Shown: positions 1 through 7,460 of the stretch, in pieces | Numbering within the stretch: the stretch's first letter is position 1 | How the letters are laid out: every line of letters begins with the position of its first letter | NCBI GenBank assembly: GCA_946480705.1 | Contig: CAMLLF010000033.1 | Location: forward strand, 1-12,699 | DNA: 12,699 nt | Direction: 5' to 3' | Source: an uncultured Lysobacteraceae bacterium | GTDB lineage: Bacteria > Pseudomonadota > Gammaproteobacteria > Xanthomonadales > Rhodanobacteraceae | Made by a program: the position numbers and the translations under genes | The notes under the pieces: generated by a model | The model's input: only the letters and a program-made list of their open reading frames with translations | Told to the model about the DNA's origin: nothing | Database searches by the model: none

Positions 1-830
1 GCGAGCGCCTCGTCGATCTCGCCGCCGACGAAACGCTGCCGGGTCACGCGCGCTATTACCTGCGCCGCTACGGCCGCTGGGTCGCGCTCGGCCTGATCAT
101 TGGCGGCGGCATCGCCGGCACGTACTGGATGCGGCGCGTGCCGCCCGCGCCGGCACCCACGCCGCCGCCGGCCGCGCAGACGCCGCAACCGCCGCCGGCC
201 GACGCCGCGGCCGAACTCGGCGCAAAGCTCGGCGCAGTCGACGGCGCCGACCTCATGGCCTGGACGCAACTCCTGGCGCGCTGGCAGGTCAGTTCGAAGG
301 ACGTCGGCGTGGCCGAAGCCGCACGCTGCCAGGCGCACGTATTCCCGGGCTTCGACTGCCTGCGCGGACAGGCGACGCTCGACCAGTTGCTGCGGTTCGA
401 CCGACCGCTGCTGCTGGAACTCGACTACAACGGCAAGCGCGGCCTCGCCCTGCTGCGCGGCGTGGCCGGCGAGGCCGTTAGGCTAGACTTCGCCGGCGTC
501 GGCTACCGGCTGACGCGCAGCGAACTGCAGCGTCTCTGGAAAGGCGGCTTCGCCGTGACTTGGCGCGTGCCGGCCGACACGCCGGTGCCGCTGCGCGTCG
601 GCGACGCGGGCAACGGCGTCGGCTGGGTCAAGCAGCAGCTCGCGCGACTGGACGGTCAGGCAGAAGCCGGCCTCGGCCCGGCGTTCTTCGACACGGCGCT
701 CGAGGAGCGCGTGCGCAAGCTGCAGTCGGCCTACGGGTTGACCGCCGACGGCATCGTCGGGCAGGAAACGCTGTTCGCGCTGTCCTCGCTGGGGCCGGAC
801 GGTCCCCGGCTCGCGCGGACGGCCGATTGA
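1..830 (+). CDS. gspA: GspA/ExeA, type II secretion ATPase accessory protein, C-terminal part (5' end outside window)
   Basis: The reading frame is open from base 3 and runs 275 codons to TGA at 828-830, so the start and the expected N-terminal AAA+ ATPase domain lie upstream. The visible part begins with a short cytoplasmic tail, then one membrane segment (WVALGLIIGGGIAGTYW, about bases 78-128) and an Ala/Pro-rich periplasmic linker. Next comes the C39-peptidase-like domain typical of ExeA (CQAHVFPGFDC, FDRPLLLEL, LQRLWKGGFAVTW; about 250-570). It ends with a PG_binding_1 domain (LQSAYGLTADGIVGQETL, about 600-800). This domain order is characteristic of GspA/ExeA, which with GspB binds peptidoglycan and helps the secretin GspD assemble in the outer membrane. 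The next gene is gspB, 68 bases downstream, which supports the call. An ATG at 129 in this frame would cut off the membrane anchor and is not a plausible start. Confidence 0.88.
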   Translation, partial: ERLVDLAADETLPGHARYYLRRYGRWVALGLIIGGGIAGTYWMRRVPPAPAPTPPPAAQTPQPPPADAAAELGAKLGAVDGADLMAWTQLLARWQVSSKDVGVAEAARCQAHVFPGFDCLRGQATLDQLLRFDRPLLLELDYNGKRGLALLRGVAGEAVRLDFAGVGYRLTRSELQRLWKGGFAVTWRVPADTPVPLRVGDAGNGVGWVKQQLARLDGQAEAGLGPAFFDTALEERVRKLQSAYGLTADGIVGQETLFALSSLGPDGPRLARTAD

Positions 831-898
831 CCGCATTGATTGAATCTCTTTGAACGACGCACGTCGAACCGACACACGACCACGACACCGATGACGCC

Positions 899-1981
899 AT
901 GTCCCTGATCCATGAAGCGCTGAAGAAAGCGGAACAGCAGCGCCGCCTCGGCGAACCGCCGAGCCTCGGCACGCCGTTCGCACGCGCGCCGCGGCGTCGT
1001 TCGCTGCTGCCGTTTCTGGCCGTCGCCATCGTCGGCACGCTCGGCGCCGGCTGGTATCTGTCGCGGACCGGCACGCCCGACGAAGCTCCCGCCGCGGCGA
1101 AGACCGACAAACCCGCCACGGCGCCGGCCGAGCCGCGCGGCGCGGGCGCAGGCCCTGCCGCGACCGCATCGGCATCGGCCACCGGCGGCGCGCCGGCGAG
1201 CGCCGCGGCGGAGCGCCGCCCGGCCATGGGCGCGAACGCGGCCGCCAATCCGAACGTCGCCGCCGCGCTGCCGGCCGCACCGCGCGTGCAGAACCAGGCG
1301 CCGTCGCAACCCAATCCGCCGACCGTCCAGGACGTCGCCGAGCGCGAATCCGAACCGCATCCGCCCGGCGCCAATCCGCTGGCGCCCGGCGAAGCCGCGC
1401 CGCTCGCGCTCGGCACGCCGCCGCCGGAAACTTCGGTGAACGACCCCGAAGGGCTCGCCGCCAAGCAGGCGGTGAAGGAAAAAGAATTCGCGACGGCGCC
1501 GCGACCGGCCGCCGAACCGGGGCGCTCGCCGTTCATCAAGGAGCGCCCGCAGGCGCCGCCGTCGACGAAGCAGCGCGCCCAGCCCGACGCGGCGCGCGCA
1601 GGCTTCGTGCCGCCCGACCAGAAAGCGCCGCCGCCCAAGCCGCCGGTTGCCGACGCGCCGCCGTCGAAGCCGCCGGTGGCCGCGGCAGCGGCTCCCGCAC
1701 CGGCAACCGGTGCCGCTGCGCCGCCGGCCGCGCCCGCGCTCGAACAATTGCCGGCCTACTGGCAACTGCCGTACAACGTGCGCAAGGAACTGCCCGAACT
1801 GAAGCTGTCGATGCACGTCTACAGCGCGACGCCGGCCCAGCGGTTCGTCGTGCTCAACGGCAATCGCCAGGTCGAGGGCGACGAGCTCGGCGGCGACGTG
1901 CGCGTCACCGAGATCCGCACCGACGGCGTCGTCCTGACCTACCACGGCCAACGCTTCCTCGTGCCGCGCGGCGGTTCCTGA
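899..1981 (+). CDS. gspB: GspB/ExeB-like type II secretion assembly protein
   Basis: A 360-residue inner-membrane protein with the GspB layout. The cytoplasmic N-terminus MSLIHEALKKAEQQRR matches the family pattern MSxIxxALxKAExxR, and one membrane segment follows (about residues 36-54). Then comes a long low-complexity Ala/Pro-rich periplasmic linker (about 60-280). The conserved C-terminal domain (T2SSB type, about 285-360) contains LPAYWQLPYNVRKELPELKL, FVVLNGNRQVEGD and GVVLTYHGQRFLVP. GspB partners GspA in placing the secretin; the linker is long enough to cross the peptidoglycan, as in TonB-like proteins. The ATG at 899 is chosen because it gives the conserved N-terminus, although no clear Shine-Dalgarno sequence precedes it. 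Downstream, the rhomboid gene starts after 46 bases. The family is certain; the exact boundaries of the linker are not. Confidence 0.88.
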   Translation: MSLIHEALKKAEQQRRLGEPPSLGTPFARAPRRRSLLPFLAVAIVGTLGAGWYLSRTGTPDEAPAAAKTDKPATAPAEPRGAGAGPAATASASATGGAPASAAAERRPAMGANAAANPNVAAALPAAPRVQNQAPSQPNPPTVQDVAERESEPHPPGANPLAPGEAAPLALGTPPPETSVNDPEGLAAKQAVKEKEFATAPRPAAEPGRSPFIKERPQAPPSTKQRAQPDAARAGFVPPDQKAPPPKPPVADAPPSKPPVAAAAAPAPATGAAAPPAAPALEQLPAYWQLPYNVRKELPELKLSMHVYSATPAQRFVVLNGNRQVEGDELGGDVRVTEIRTDGVVLTYHGQRFLVPRGGS

Positions 1982-2027
1982 TCCGAGTTCCGCGCCGTCG
2001 GCGCGGATCGACGCCAGCGAGGATTGC

Positions 2028-2714
2028 GTGGTCTTCATCCAGGTCGAATCGCGGCGCCGCCCCGGCCCTCCGTGGGCCACCATCAGCATCGTCGCGCTGA
2101 GCGTGCTCGCGTTCTTCTGGCTCGCGGCGACCAGCGGCGACGAGCGCCTCGCGCTGCTCGCGCGCTGGGGCACGGTGCCGGCGCAGCTGTTCGACACGAG
2201 CGCGCCGCTGCTGCGCCAGCTCGTCGAACTGCGCGGGCTGCGCCTGTTCAGCGCGCTGTTCGTGCATGCGAACTGGCTGCACCTGACCGGCAATCTGCTG
2301 TTCCTGATGATCTTCGGCCTCGCGGCCGAACGCCTGCTCGGTTCGCGCCGATTCCTGACCCTGTACCTCGTCGGCGGCGCGGTCGCGAACCTCGTCGGCG
2401 CGCTGACCGTGTCCAGCGCGTTCACGCCGATCGTCGGATCGAGTGGCGCAGTGTCCGCGGTCGTCGGCGCCTATCTCGCGCTGTTCCCGCGCTCGCGGCT
2501 CGGCCTGGTGCTGCCGCTCGGCCTGTTCCTCGAATTCGTCAAGGTGCCGGCACCGGTGCTGATCGGCTTCTGGGTGCTGCTGCAGCTCCTGTTCACCTAC
2601 GTCGGCCCGACCTTCGGCGCGGTGGTCTGGTGGACGCACATCGCGGGCTTTCTCGTCGGCGCGCTGATGGCGCTGATTTCGCGTCCGGCGATCGCGCGGC
2701 GGCTGCGCCAGTGA
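2028..2714 (+). CDS. Rhomboid family intramembrane serine protease
   Basis: A 228-residue polytopic membrane protein with about six hydrophobic segments. It carries the rhomboid hallmarks: HANWLHLTGN in the second segment (H80, H85, N89), GSSGAVS with the nucleophile S139, and WWTHIAGFLVG with the catalytic H204. Serine and histidine form the membrane-embedded dyad, so the enzyme should be active and cut transmembrane substrates. The substrate cannot be predicted. The GTG start at 2028 is supported by GAGG at 2019-2022, five bases upstream; no upstream in-frame alternative fits better. It sits between gspB and a DUF1820 gene and may be co-transcribed with both, but a functional link to type II secretion is only a guess. 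Confidence 0.92.
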   Translation: MVFIQVESRRRPGPPWATISIVALSVLAFFWLAATSGDERLALLARWGTVPAQLFDTSAPLLRQLVELRGLRLFSALFVHANWLHLTGNLLFLMIFGLAAERLLGSRRFLTLYLVGGAVANLVGALTVSSAFTPIVGSSGAVSAVVGAYLALFPRSRLGLVLPLGLFLEFVKVPAPVLIGFWVLLQLLFTYVGPTFGAVVWWTHIAGFLVGALMALISRPAIARRLRQ

Positions 2715-2742
2715 CGATGCGACTCCTTCCTGCGATGCGACG

Positions 2743-3063
2743 ATGAAAAAACTTTATAAAATTACGTTCTTGAACAACGGCAAGAGTTATGAACTCTACG
2801 CCGGCCACATCGGGTCGAGCCATCTCTGGGGCTTCACCGAGGTGTCGCAGATCGAGTTCGAGACGCGCGGCGAAGGCCTCGTCGTCGATCCGACCGAGGA
2901 GCGCCTGCGCGAAGAGTTCGAGCACACGCGCGTGCTGTATCTGCCGATGCACGCGGTCATCCGCATCGAGGAGGTCGAGCGGCGCACGCCGGCCACGATC
3001 CGCGACGCGGCCAGCGGCGAGAAGATCACGCCGTTTCCGTATCCGCCGGCGCGGCCGAAGTAG
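2743..3063 (+). CDS. DUF1820 family protein
   Basis: A 106-residue soluble protein with no signal peptide or membrane segment. It matches the DUF1820 family of gammaproteobacteria: an N-terminal strand YKITFLNNGKSYELYAG, then HLWGFTEVSQIEF, VVDPTEERLREEFE and a C-terminal YLPMHAVIRIEEVE, followed by a short Pro-rich tail. The function of the family is unknown. The conserved acidic strand-rich pattern suggests a small beta-fold protein, possibly a binding or regulatory factor, but nothing in the sequence proves this. It starts 28 bases after the rhomboid stop. The first six or so codons are strikingly A/T-rich (ATG AAA AAA CTT TAT AAA ATT) in an otherwise GC-rich gene. This fits an unstructured translation start, since no good ribosome binding site is seen. 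It converges with the ctpA gene, the two stop codons being 21 bases apart. Confidence 0.87.
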   Translation: MKKLYKITFLNNGKSYELYAGHIGSSHLWGFTEVSQIEFETRGEGLVVDPTEERLREEFEHTRVLYLPMHAVIRIEEVERRTPATIRDAASGEKITPFPYPPARPK

Positions 3064-3084
3064 CCGGGCCGGCTCGCGCAGGTC

Positions 3085-4395
3085 TCAGCCCTTGGCCGGC
3101 GTCGCCGGCACCGGCTTGCGCAGCGCCATGGCCTTGAGCACGTGCACGGCCTCGTTGAGCGCGTAGTCGTCGAGCGGCGCCGCCTCGGTGCTCGCGCCGG
3201 GCTCGGGCTGCTCGTTCTCGCCCTTCAGATGATTCGGCAGGTCGCGCTCGCTCGTGATCAGCGACGGCGGCGCGTCGCGCACGCTGAGCTTGAGGTCGCG
3301 CAGCTCGATGTCGGGCACGATGCCGGTGGCCTGGATCGAAACGCCGCTCGGCGTGTAGTAGCGCGCCGTCGTCAGCTTGACCGCGTGGCCGTCCTCGAGC
3401 GGCAGCACGGTCTGCACCGAGCCCTTGCCGAAGGTCTTCTGGCCGAGGATCAGGCCGCGGTGGTTGTCCTTGAGCGCGCCGGCGACGATTTCCGCGGCCG
3501 AGGCGGTGCCGCGATCGACGAGGATCGCGAGCGGCGCGCCGCCGGTCAGGTCGCCGGTCGTCGCGCTGAAACTGAGGTCGGTGTCGTGCAGGCGCCCGCG
3601 CGTCGTCACGATCGTGCCGCTCTCGAGGAACACGTCGCTGATCTCGACGGCCGCGGTCAGAAGGCCGCCGGGATTGCTGCGCAGGTCGAGCACGACGCCG
3701 CGCAACGGCGCGTCCTTGCCGCGGAGCTTGGCGAACTTGCGCTTGAGCTCGGCGCCGGTCTCTTCCTGGAACTGCGTGACGCGCAGATAGGCGTAGCCCG
3801 GTTCGAGCCAGCGCGCGCGCACGCTGGCGACTTTGATCTTCTCGCGCTTGAGCGTGATGTCGACCGGCACCGACTCGCCTTCGTGCAGCACGGTCAGCAC
3901 GACGCTGCTGCCGGGATTGCCGCGCAGCAGCTCGACCGATTCGTTGACGTTTTCCGAGGAGACGGTCTTGCCGTCGATGCGCGTGATGATGTCGCCGGGC
4001 TTGATGCCGCCGCGTTCGGCCGGCGTGTCGTCGATCGGCGCGACCACGCGCAGCACGCCGTCGATCGTCAGCACTTCGAGGCCGAGGCCGTCGTAGGCGC
4101 CGCTCGTGCCTTCGGTCAGGTCGCTCAAGCCCCGCGGATCGAGGTATTCGCTGTGCGGGTCGAGTCCCGAGAGCAGGCCCTTGATCGCCGCTTCCATCAT
4201 GCGCTTGTCGCCGACGTCGTCGACGTAGGCCTGCTTCACCAAGTTGTAGACGGCCGTGAACGTGCGCACATCGTCGATGCTGACACCGGCCTTGGCCGCA
4301 GCGGCCTCGGCGGTTTCGGGCGCGGCCGGCGCGTCGGCCTGCGCGGCGAACGCGAACGAAGTCAATGCAAGAAACAACAGCGGGCGGGACGGCAT
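3085..4395 (-). CDS. ctpA: S41 carboxyl-terminal processing protease (CtpA/Prc type)
   Basis: A 436-residue exported serine protease. It has a signal peptide (residues 1-20, cut near AFAAQA-DA), an N-terminal helical region with the family signature GLLSGLDPHSEYLDP (73-87), a PDZ domain (about 95-180; GLGLEV, RGGIKPGDIITRIDG) and the S41 core (about 190-370). The catalytic pair is visible: S299 in DRGTASAAEI and K324 in TFGKGSVQ. Their 25-residue spacing matches the Ser/Lys dyad of the D1-processing protease family. The end is a Glu/Pro-rich tail. Such proteases trim or degrade periplasmic proteins, in Pseudomonas notably cell-wall hydrolases. It lies 118 bases after envC. GGAG stands seven bases before the ATG at 4395, and a likely promoter (-10 TATAGT) lies just upstream, so it may be expressed both from the gpmI-envC transcript and independently. 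Confidence 0.93.
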   Translation of the reverse strand: MPSRPLLFLALTSFAFAAQADAPAAPETAEAAAAKAGVSIDDVRTFTAVYNLVKQAYVDDVGDKRMMEAAIKGLLSGLDPHSEYLDPRGLSDLTEGTSGAYDGLGLEVLTIDGVLRVVAPIDDTPAERGGIKPGDIITRIDGKTVSSENVNESVELLRGNPGSSVVLTVLHEGESVPVDITLKREKIKVASVRARWLEPGYAYLRVTQFQEETGAELKRKFAKLRGKDAPLRGVVLDLRSNPGGLLTAAVEISDVFLESGTIVTTRGRLHDTDLSFSATTGDLTGGAPLAILVDRGTASAAEIVAGALKDNHRGLILGQKTFGKGSVQTVLPLEDGHAVKLTTARYYTPSGVSIQATGIVPDIELRDLKLSVRDAPPSLITSERDLPNHLKGENEQPEPGASTEAAPLDDYALNEAVHVLKAMALRKPVPATPAKG

Positions 4396-4421
4396 GGGAC
4401 GACTCCAGCGAACGTTCGATG

Positions 4422-4427
4422 ACTATA
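4422..4427 (-). promoter_or_regulatory. Candidate -10 element of a ctpA promoter
   Basis: TATAGT on the minus strand (5 of 6 matches to TATAAT) ends 26 bases upstream of the ctpA ATG, inside the 118-base gap after envC. No convincing -35 box stands 16-18 bases further up. The A/T-rich hexamer stands out against a G/C-rich background. This is prediction only. Confidence 0.35.
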
Positions 4428-4513
4428 CCGCGGCGGCGGCGCGGGCTCTGACCGGCGCTGAGGGCAGAAGTGCCGCCGCACGCGGCGCTATCAAGGGCAA
4501 AAGGCCGGCGTCG

Positions 4514-5710
4514 TCAGGGCGACGGCTTGAGCCAGCCGCGCGGATCCAGCGGCTTGCCGCGCGCGCGCAGCTCGAAGTAGAGCCCGGCATTCTTGCGACC
4601 GCCGCTGGAGCCGGCGGTCGCGATCGGCTCGCCGGCGTCGACCCAGTCGCCGACGTCCTTGAGCAGGGTTTCGTTGTAGCCGTACAGGCTCATGTAGCCG
4701 TCGCCATGATCGAGAATCAGAATCAGCCCGTAGCCCTTGAGCCAGTCGGCATAGGCGACGCGGCCGTGCGACACGGCGCGGATCTCGGCCCCCGTGTTCG
4801 CACCGACGACGATGCCCGAGATCGCACGGCCCGAGTCGTCGCTCGATCCGAAACCGACTGCGATCCTGCCCGCGAGCGGCCAGGGCAGCCGGCCGCGGCG
4901 CGCGGCGAACGGCTCGGCGGCCTGCAACTGCTTCGGAATATCGGCGAACACGTCGCGCAGGCGTTCGAGCAGATCGACGAGCGCGGCCTCGTCCTTGCCG
5001 AGCGCGGCAAGCCGCGCAGCCTGGTCGCGCAGGCTCGCATCGAGCGTGTCGATGACGCGCTCGCGCTCGGCACGCTCGCTGTCCAGGCGTGCGCCTTCGG
5101 CATTGCGCTCGTCGCGCGTCGCGGTAATCTGGGCGACCTGCGCTTCGATCGCGTGCTGCACCTTCGCGAGATCGGCGAGGTCGGCGAGCAATTCGCCGAT
5201 GCGGTCGGTGCGCGCGCGCTGGAAATAGCGGTGATATGCGAGCACGCGCGAGGTCGTCGCGACTTCGTTCTGCTGCAGGATCAGCTTCAGCTCTTCATGC
5301 CGGCCCAGCGCATAGGCCGAGCGCAGCAAGGCGGCAAGCGCATCGCGCTGGGTCTTGAGCTTGTCCTCGAGTTCGCGCTTGCGGCCTTCGAGTGCGCCCA
5401 ATGCATGCTGCTGCTCGACGAGACGTTCGTCGAGTGCGCGCAGTTCGCGCGCGATCGCGGCGATCCGCGTCTCGCGCTCGCGCAGCTCGACGGCGACGCC
5501 GCCTTTCTCGGTCTCGGTCGCCTTGCGCTGTTCGGCGAGTTCGCGGATCTGCGCGCGCGTCGCTTCGAGCTTCCGCTGCGCGTCGCGCTCCTCGGCACTC
5601 GGCTCAGCCGGCGCAGCGGCATCCTGCGCGCGGGCGGACGAGCAGACGGCGAGCGTCAGCGCCGCGACGAGCGCCGCCACGGCGAACCCGCATCGCGACG
5701 ATCCGCGCAC
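4514..5710 (-). CDS. envC: EnvC-like murein hydrolase activator (degenerate LytM/M23 domain)
   Basis: A 398-residue exported protein starting at GTG 5710. GAGGA at 5716-5720 overlaps the gpmI stop codon and sits six bases upstream, which decides the start; the longer open frame upstream only reads gpmI in the wrong phase. Residues 1-28 form a signal peptide (ending SSARA), about 38-265 form a long coiled coil, and about 275-398 form a LytM domain. The zinc ligands of active M23 peptidases are missing: the first-ligand region reads SGIVVGANTG and the usual HxH is replaced by LYFELR. This is the pattern of E. coli EnvC, which does not cut peptidoglycan but activates the amidases AmiA/AmiB at division. 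Other shared strings are GYGLILILDHG, MSLYGYN and AGSSGG. Translation is probably coupled to gpmI. Confidence 0.92.
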   Translation of the reverse strand: MRGSSRCGFAVAALVAALTLAVCSSARAQDAAAPAEPSAEERDAQRKLEATRAQIRELAEQRKATETEKGGVAVELRERETRIAAIARELRALDERLVEQQHALGALEGRKRELEDKLKTQRDALAALLRSAYALGRHEELKLILQQNEVATTSRVLAYHRYFQRARTDRIGELLADLADLAKVQHAIEAQVAQITATRDERNAEGARLDSERAERERVIDTLDASLRDQAARLAALGKDEAALVDLLERLRDVFADIPKQLQAAEPFAARRGRLPWPLAGRIAVGFGSSDDSGRAISGIVVGANTGAEIRAVSHGRVAYADWLKGYGLILILDHGDGYMSLYGYNETLLKDVGDWVDAGEPIATAGSSGGRKNAGLYFELRARGKPLDPRGWLKPSP

Positions 5711-5715
5711 GCGCG

Positions 5716-5720
5716 TCCTC
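5716..5720 (-). promoter_or_regulatory. Ribosome binding site of envC, overlapping the gpmI stop
   Basis: GAGGA shares two bases with the TGA stop of gpmI and stands six bases before the GTG at 5710. It fixes the envC start and implies translational coupling: ribosomes that terminate on gpmI can reinitiate at envC. Confidence 0.7.
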
Positions 5721-7251
5721 AGCCGGGAAACTGCAGCAGCGAGCGGCCGCTCATCTCGGCCGGCACGGGCAGGCCGAGCAGGCCGAGCACGGTCGGCGCG
5801 AGATCGCGCAGTGCGCCGCGCGTCATCGCGGGACGTCCCGGTCCGACGTAGACCAGCGGCACGGGCCCGACCGTGTGCTGCGTGTGCGGCTGGCCGTTCT
5901 CGTCGAGCATCTGTTCGAGGTTGCCGTGATCGGCGGTGATCAGCATCGCGCCGCCGGCGGCGCGGATCGCCGCATCGAGGCGACCGAGCGCGACGTCGAC
6001 GGCTTCGACCGCGGCGATCGCCGCGTCGAGCATGCCGGTATGACCGACCATGTCCGGATTCGCGATGTTGCAGACGATGAAGTCGAAGCGTCCCGACGCG
6101 ATCGCGGCGACGAGCTGGTCGGTCAGCTCGGGACAGCTCATCTCGGGTTTCAGGTCGTAGGTCGCGACCTTCGGACTGGGAATCAGCAGGCGTTCCTCGC
6201 CCTCGTACGGCGCTTCGCGGCCGCCCGAGAAAAAGAACGTCACGTGCGCGTATTTCTCGGTTTCGGCGATGCGCAGCTGGGTCTTGCCGAGCGCGGCGAG
6301 GTATTCGCCGAGCGTGTTCGCCATCGACTGGGGCCGATAGGCCACGGCGCTGACCGCGAGGCTCGCACTGTACTCGGTCAGCGTCACGAACGCCGACAAC
6401 GCCGGCGAGCGGGCGCGCACGAAGCCGTCGAACGCCGCGTCGGTGAACACCTGGGTCAGCTGGCGCGCGCGATCGGCGCGGAAATTCATGAACACGACCG
6501 CGTCGCCGTCGGCGAACGCGGCGCCGCCGCCGATCACGGTCGGCCTGACGAACTCGTCGTTCTCGCCGCGCGCATAGGCCGACGCGAGCGCGCCGACGGC
6601 GCTCGCCGCATGAAACTCGGCCCTGGCGTCGGTCAGCGCGTCCCAGGCGAGCTGCACGCGGTCCCAGCGCTTGTCGCGGTCCATCGCGTAATAGCGGCCC
6701 GACACGGTCGCGACGAAGGCGCCCGGCGTCGCGGCGCATTTCGCTTCGAGCGCGCGCAGCGACGGCTCGGCGCTCTTGGGCGGCATGTCGCGGCCGTCGA
6801 GGAACGCGTGCACGGCGATGCGCGGCACGCCGCTGCGTGCCGCGAGATCGAGCATCGCGAAGATGTGGCTTTCGTGGCTGTGCACGCCGCCCGGCGACGT
6901 CAGGCCTAAGACGTGCAGCGTGCCGCTGCCGGCCCCGGCCGCCGCACAGGCCTGCAATAATGCCGCGTTGTTGAAAAATTCACCCGTGGAAATGTCGCTA
7001 TCGATGCGGGTGAGGTCCTGGTAGACGACGCGGCCCGCGCCGATGTTCATGTGGCCGACTTCGGAATTGCCCATCTGGTCGTCGGGCAGGCCGACGTGGA
7101 GGCCGTGCGTGTCGACGAGATCGTGCGGGCAGGTGTCCAGCAGGCGGCGCCAGTTCGGGCACTTCGCCAGCGCGATCGCGTTGTAGTCGGTTTCGACGCG
7201 ATGGCCCCAGCCATCGAGGATCAGCAGCAGGACGGGCTTCGGTGCGGTCAC
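5719..7251 (-). CDS. gpmI: 2,3-bisphosphoglycerate-independent phosphoglycerate mutase
   Basis: A cytoplasmic enzyme that interconverts 3- and 2-phosphoglycerate in glycolysis and gluconeogenesis, using two Mn(II) ions and a phosphoserine intermediate. From GTG 7251 it has 510 residues, the usual family length. Visible active-site residues are D13 (LILDGWG), the nucleophile S63 (MGNSEVGH), D400/H404 (NPDMVGHTG), D441/H442 (ITADHGN) and H459 (HTQHT). Other conserved strings are HAFLDGRD, GRYYAMDRD, FMNFRADRAR and HVTFFFSGG. The frame stays open upstream to 7443, but the extra residues are low-complexity and have no counterpart in the family, and the segment has no in-frame ATG close to the conserved start. 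No clear ribosome binding site precedes the GTG. It is the first gene of a gpmI-envC-ctpA cluster. Confidence 0.95.
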   Translation of the reverse strand: MTAPKPVLLLILDGWGHRVETDYNAIALAKCPNWRRLLDTCPHDLVDTHGLHVGLPDDQMGNSEVGHMNIGAGRVVYQDLTRIDSDISTGEFFNNAALLQACAAAGAGSGTLHVLGLTSPGGVHSHESHIFAMLDLAARSGVPRIAVHAFLDGRDMPPKSAEPSLRALEAKCAATPGAFVATVSGRYYAMDRDKRWDRVQLAWDALTDARAEFHAASAVGALASAYARGENDEFVRPTVIGGGAAFADGDAVVFMNFRADRARQLTQVFTDAAFDGFVRARSPALSAFVTLTEYSASLAVSAVAYRPQSMANTLGEYLAALGKTQLRIAETEKYAHVTFFFSGGREAPYEGEERLLIPSPKVATYDLKPEMSCPELTDQLVAAIASGRFDFIVCNIANPDMVGHTGMLDAAIAAVEAVDVALGRLDAAIRAAGGAMLITADHGNLEQMLDENGQPHTQHTVGPVPLVYVGPGRPAMTRGALRDLAPTVLGLLGLPVPAEMSGRSLLQFPG

Positions 7252-7281
7252 GGCGGAAACGGCGGCAGGAGCGGAACGCGC

Positions 7282-7287
7282 ATGGTA
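7282..7287 (-). promoter_or_regulatory. Candidate -10 element of the gpmI promoter
   Basis: TACCAT on the minus strand (4 of 6 matches to the consensus) lies about 30 bases upstream of the chosen gpmI GTG, leaving a short leader. The -35 region has no recognisable box. The position fits a promoter in the divergent gap between gpmI and the VNG-repeat gene, but the sequence support is weak. Confidence 0.25.
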
Positions 7288-7328
7288 GCGGAATCGCCGG
7301 ACCGGGGCCGCCGCCGGCCATGACCAAC

Positions 7329-7388
7329 GGCAGGGGTCGCGCATCGGGCTGCAACCCTTTTCGAAAACGCCGCATCGAAATCCCTGCC
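7329..7388. repeat. Nested inverted repeats in the gpmI / VNG-repeat divergent gap
   Basis: The 209-base gap 7252-7460 separates two divergent genes. It holds a perfect 7-bp inverted repeat, GGCAGGG (7329-7335) and CCCTGCC (7382-7388), around a perfect 10-bp palindrome TTTTCGAAAA (7358-7367). The palindrome is one of few A/T-rich stretches here and could be an operator for either promoter. A further short hairpin, GCGGAA/TTCCGC, lies at 7392-7410. Chance occurrence cannot be excluded, and no known regulator site is recognised. Confidence 0.35.
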
Positions 7389-7460
7389 AGCGCGGAACGC
7401 CGTTTTCCGCGAGCGCCGGCGCCGCAGCGGCGGCCGGCTTCACTTTCCAGGAGTCGTTTC

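Noticed and set aside
731..2425. 564-codon open frame on the minus strand over gspB and the rhomboid gene
   Set aside because: It is antisense to two well-supported genes, has Arg/Ala/Gly-rich low-complexity content and no family motif; such frames arise from GC-biased codon use.
3085..3120. GCCGGC-rich hairpin near the convergent ends of the DUF1820 and ctpA genes, as a shared terminator
   Set aside because: The pairing bases lie inside the ctpA coding end and GCCGGC is common by chance at this base composition; no T-run follows on either strand.
4256..5851. 531-codon open frame on the plus strand over envC
   Set aside because: It mirrors the codon pattern of envC and ctpA and its product has no recognisable domain; the minus-strand genes carry clear motifs.
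5711..6739. Upstream extension of the envC reading frame to a start at 6739
   Set aside because: The extension reads through gpmI in the wrong phase. The GTG at 5710 has a good ribosome binding site and a signal peptide directly after it.
5392..6909. 505-codon plus-strand frame over gpmI
   Set aside because: Arg-rich antisense translation of a gene with complete active-site residues.
7252..7443. N-terminal extension of gpmI to 7443
   Set aside because: The added residues are not conserved in the family and would include the divergent promoter region. The GTG at 7251 gives the normal length.
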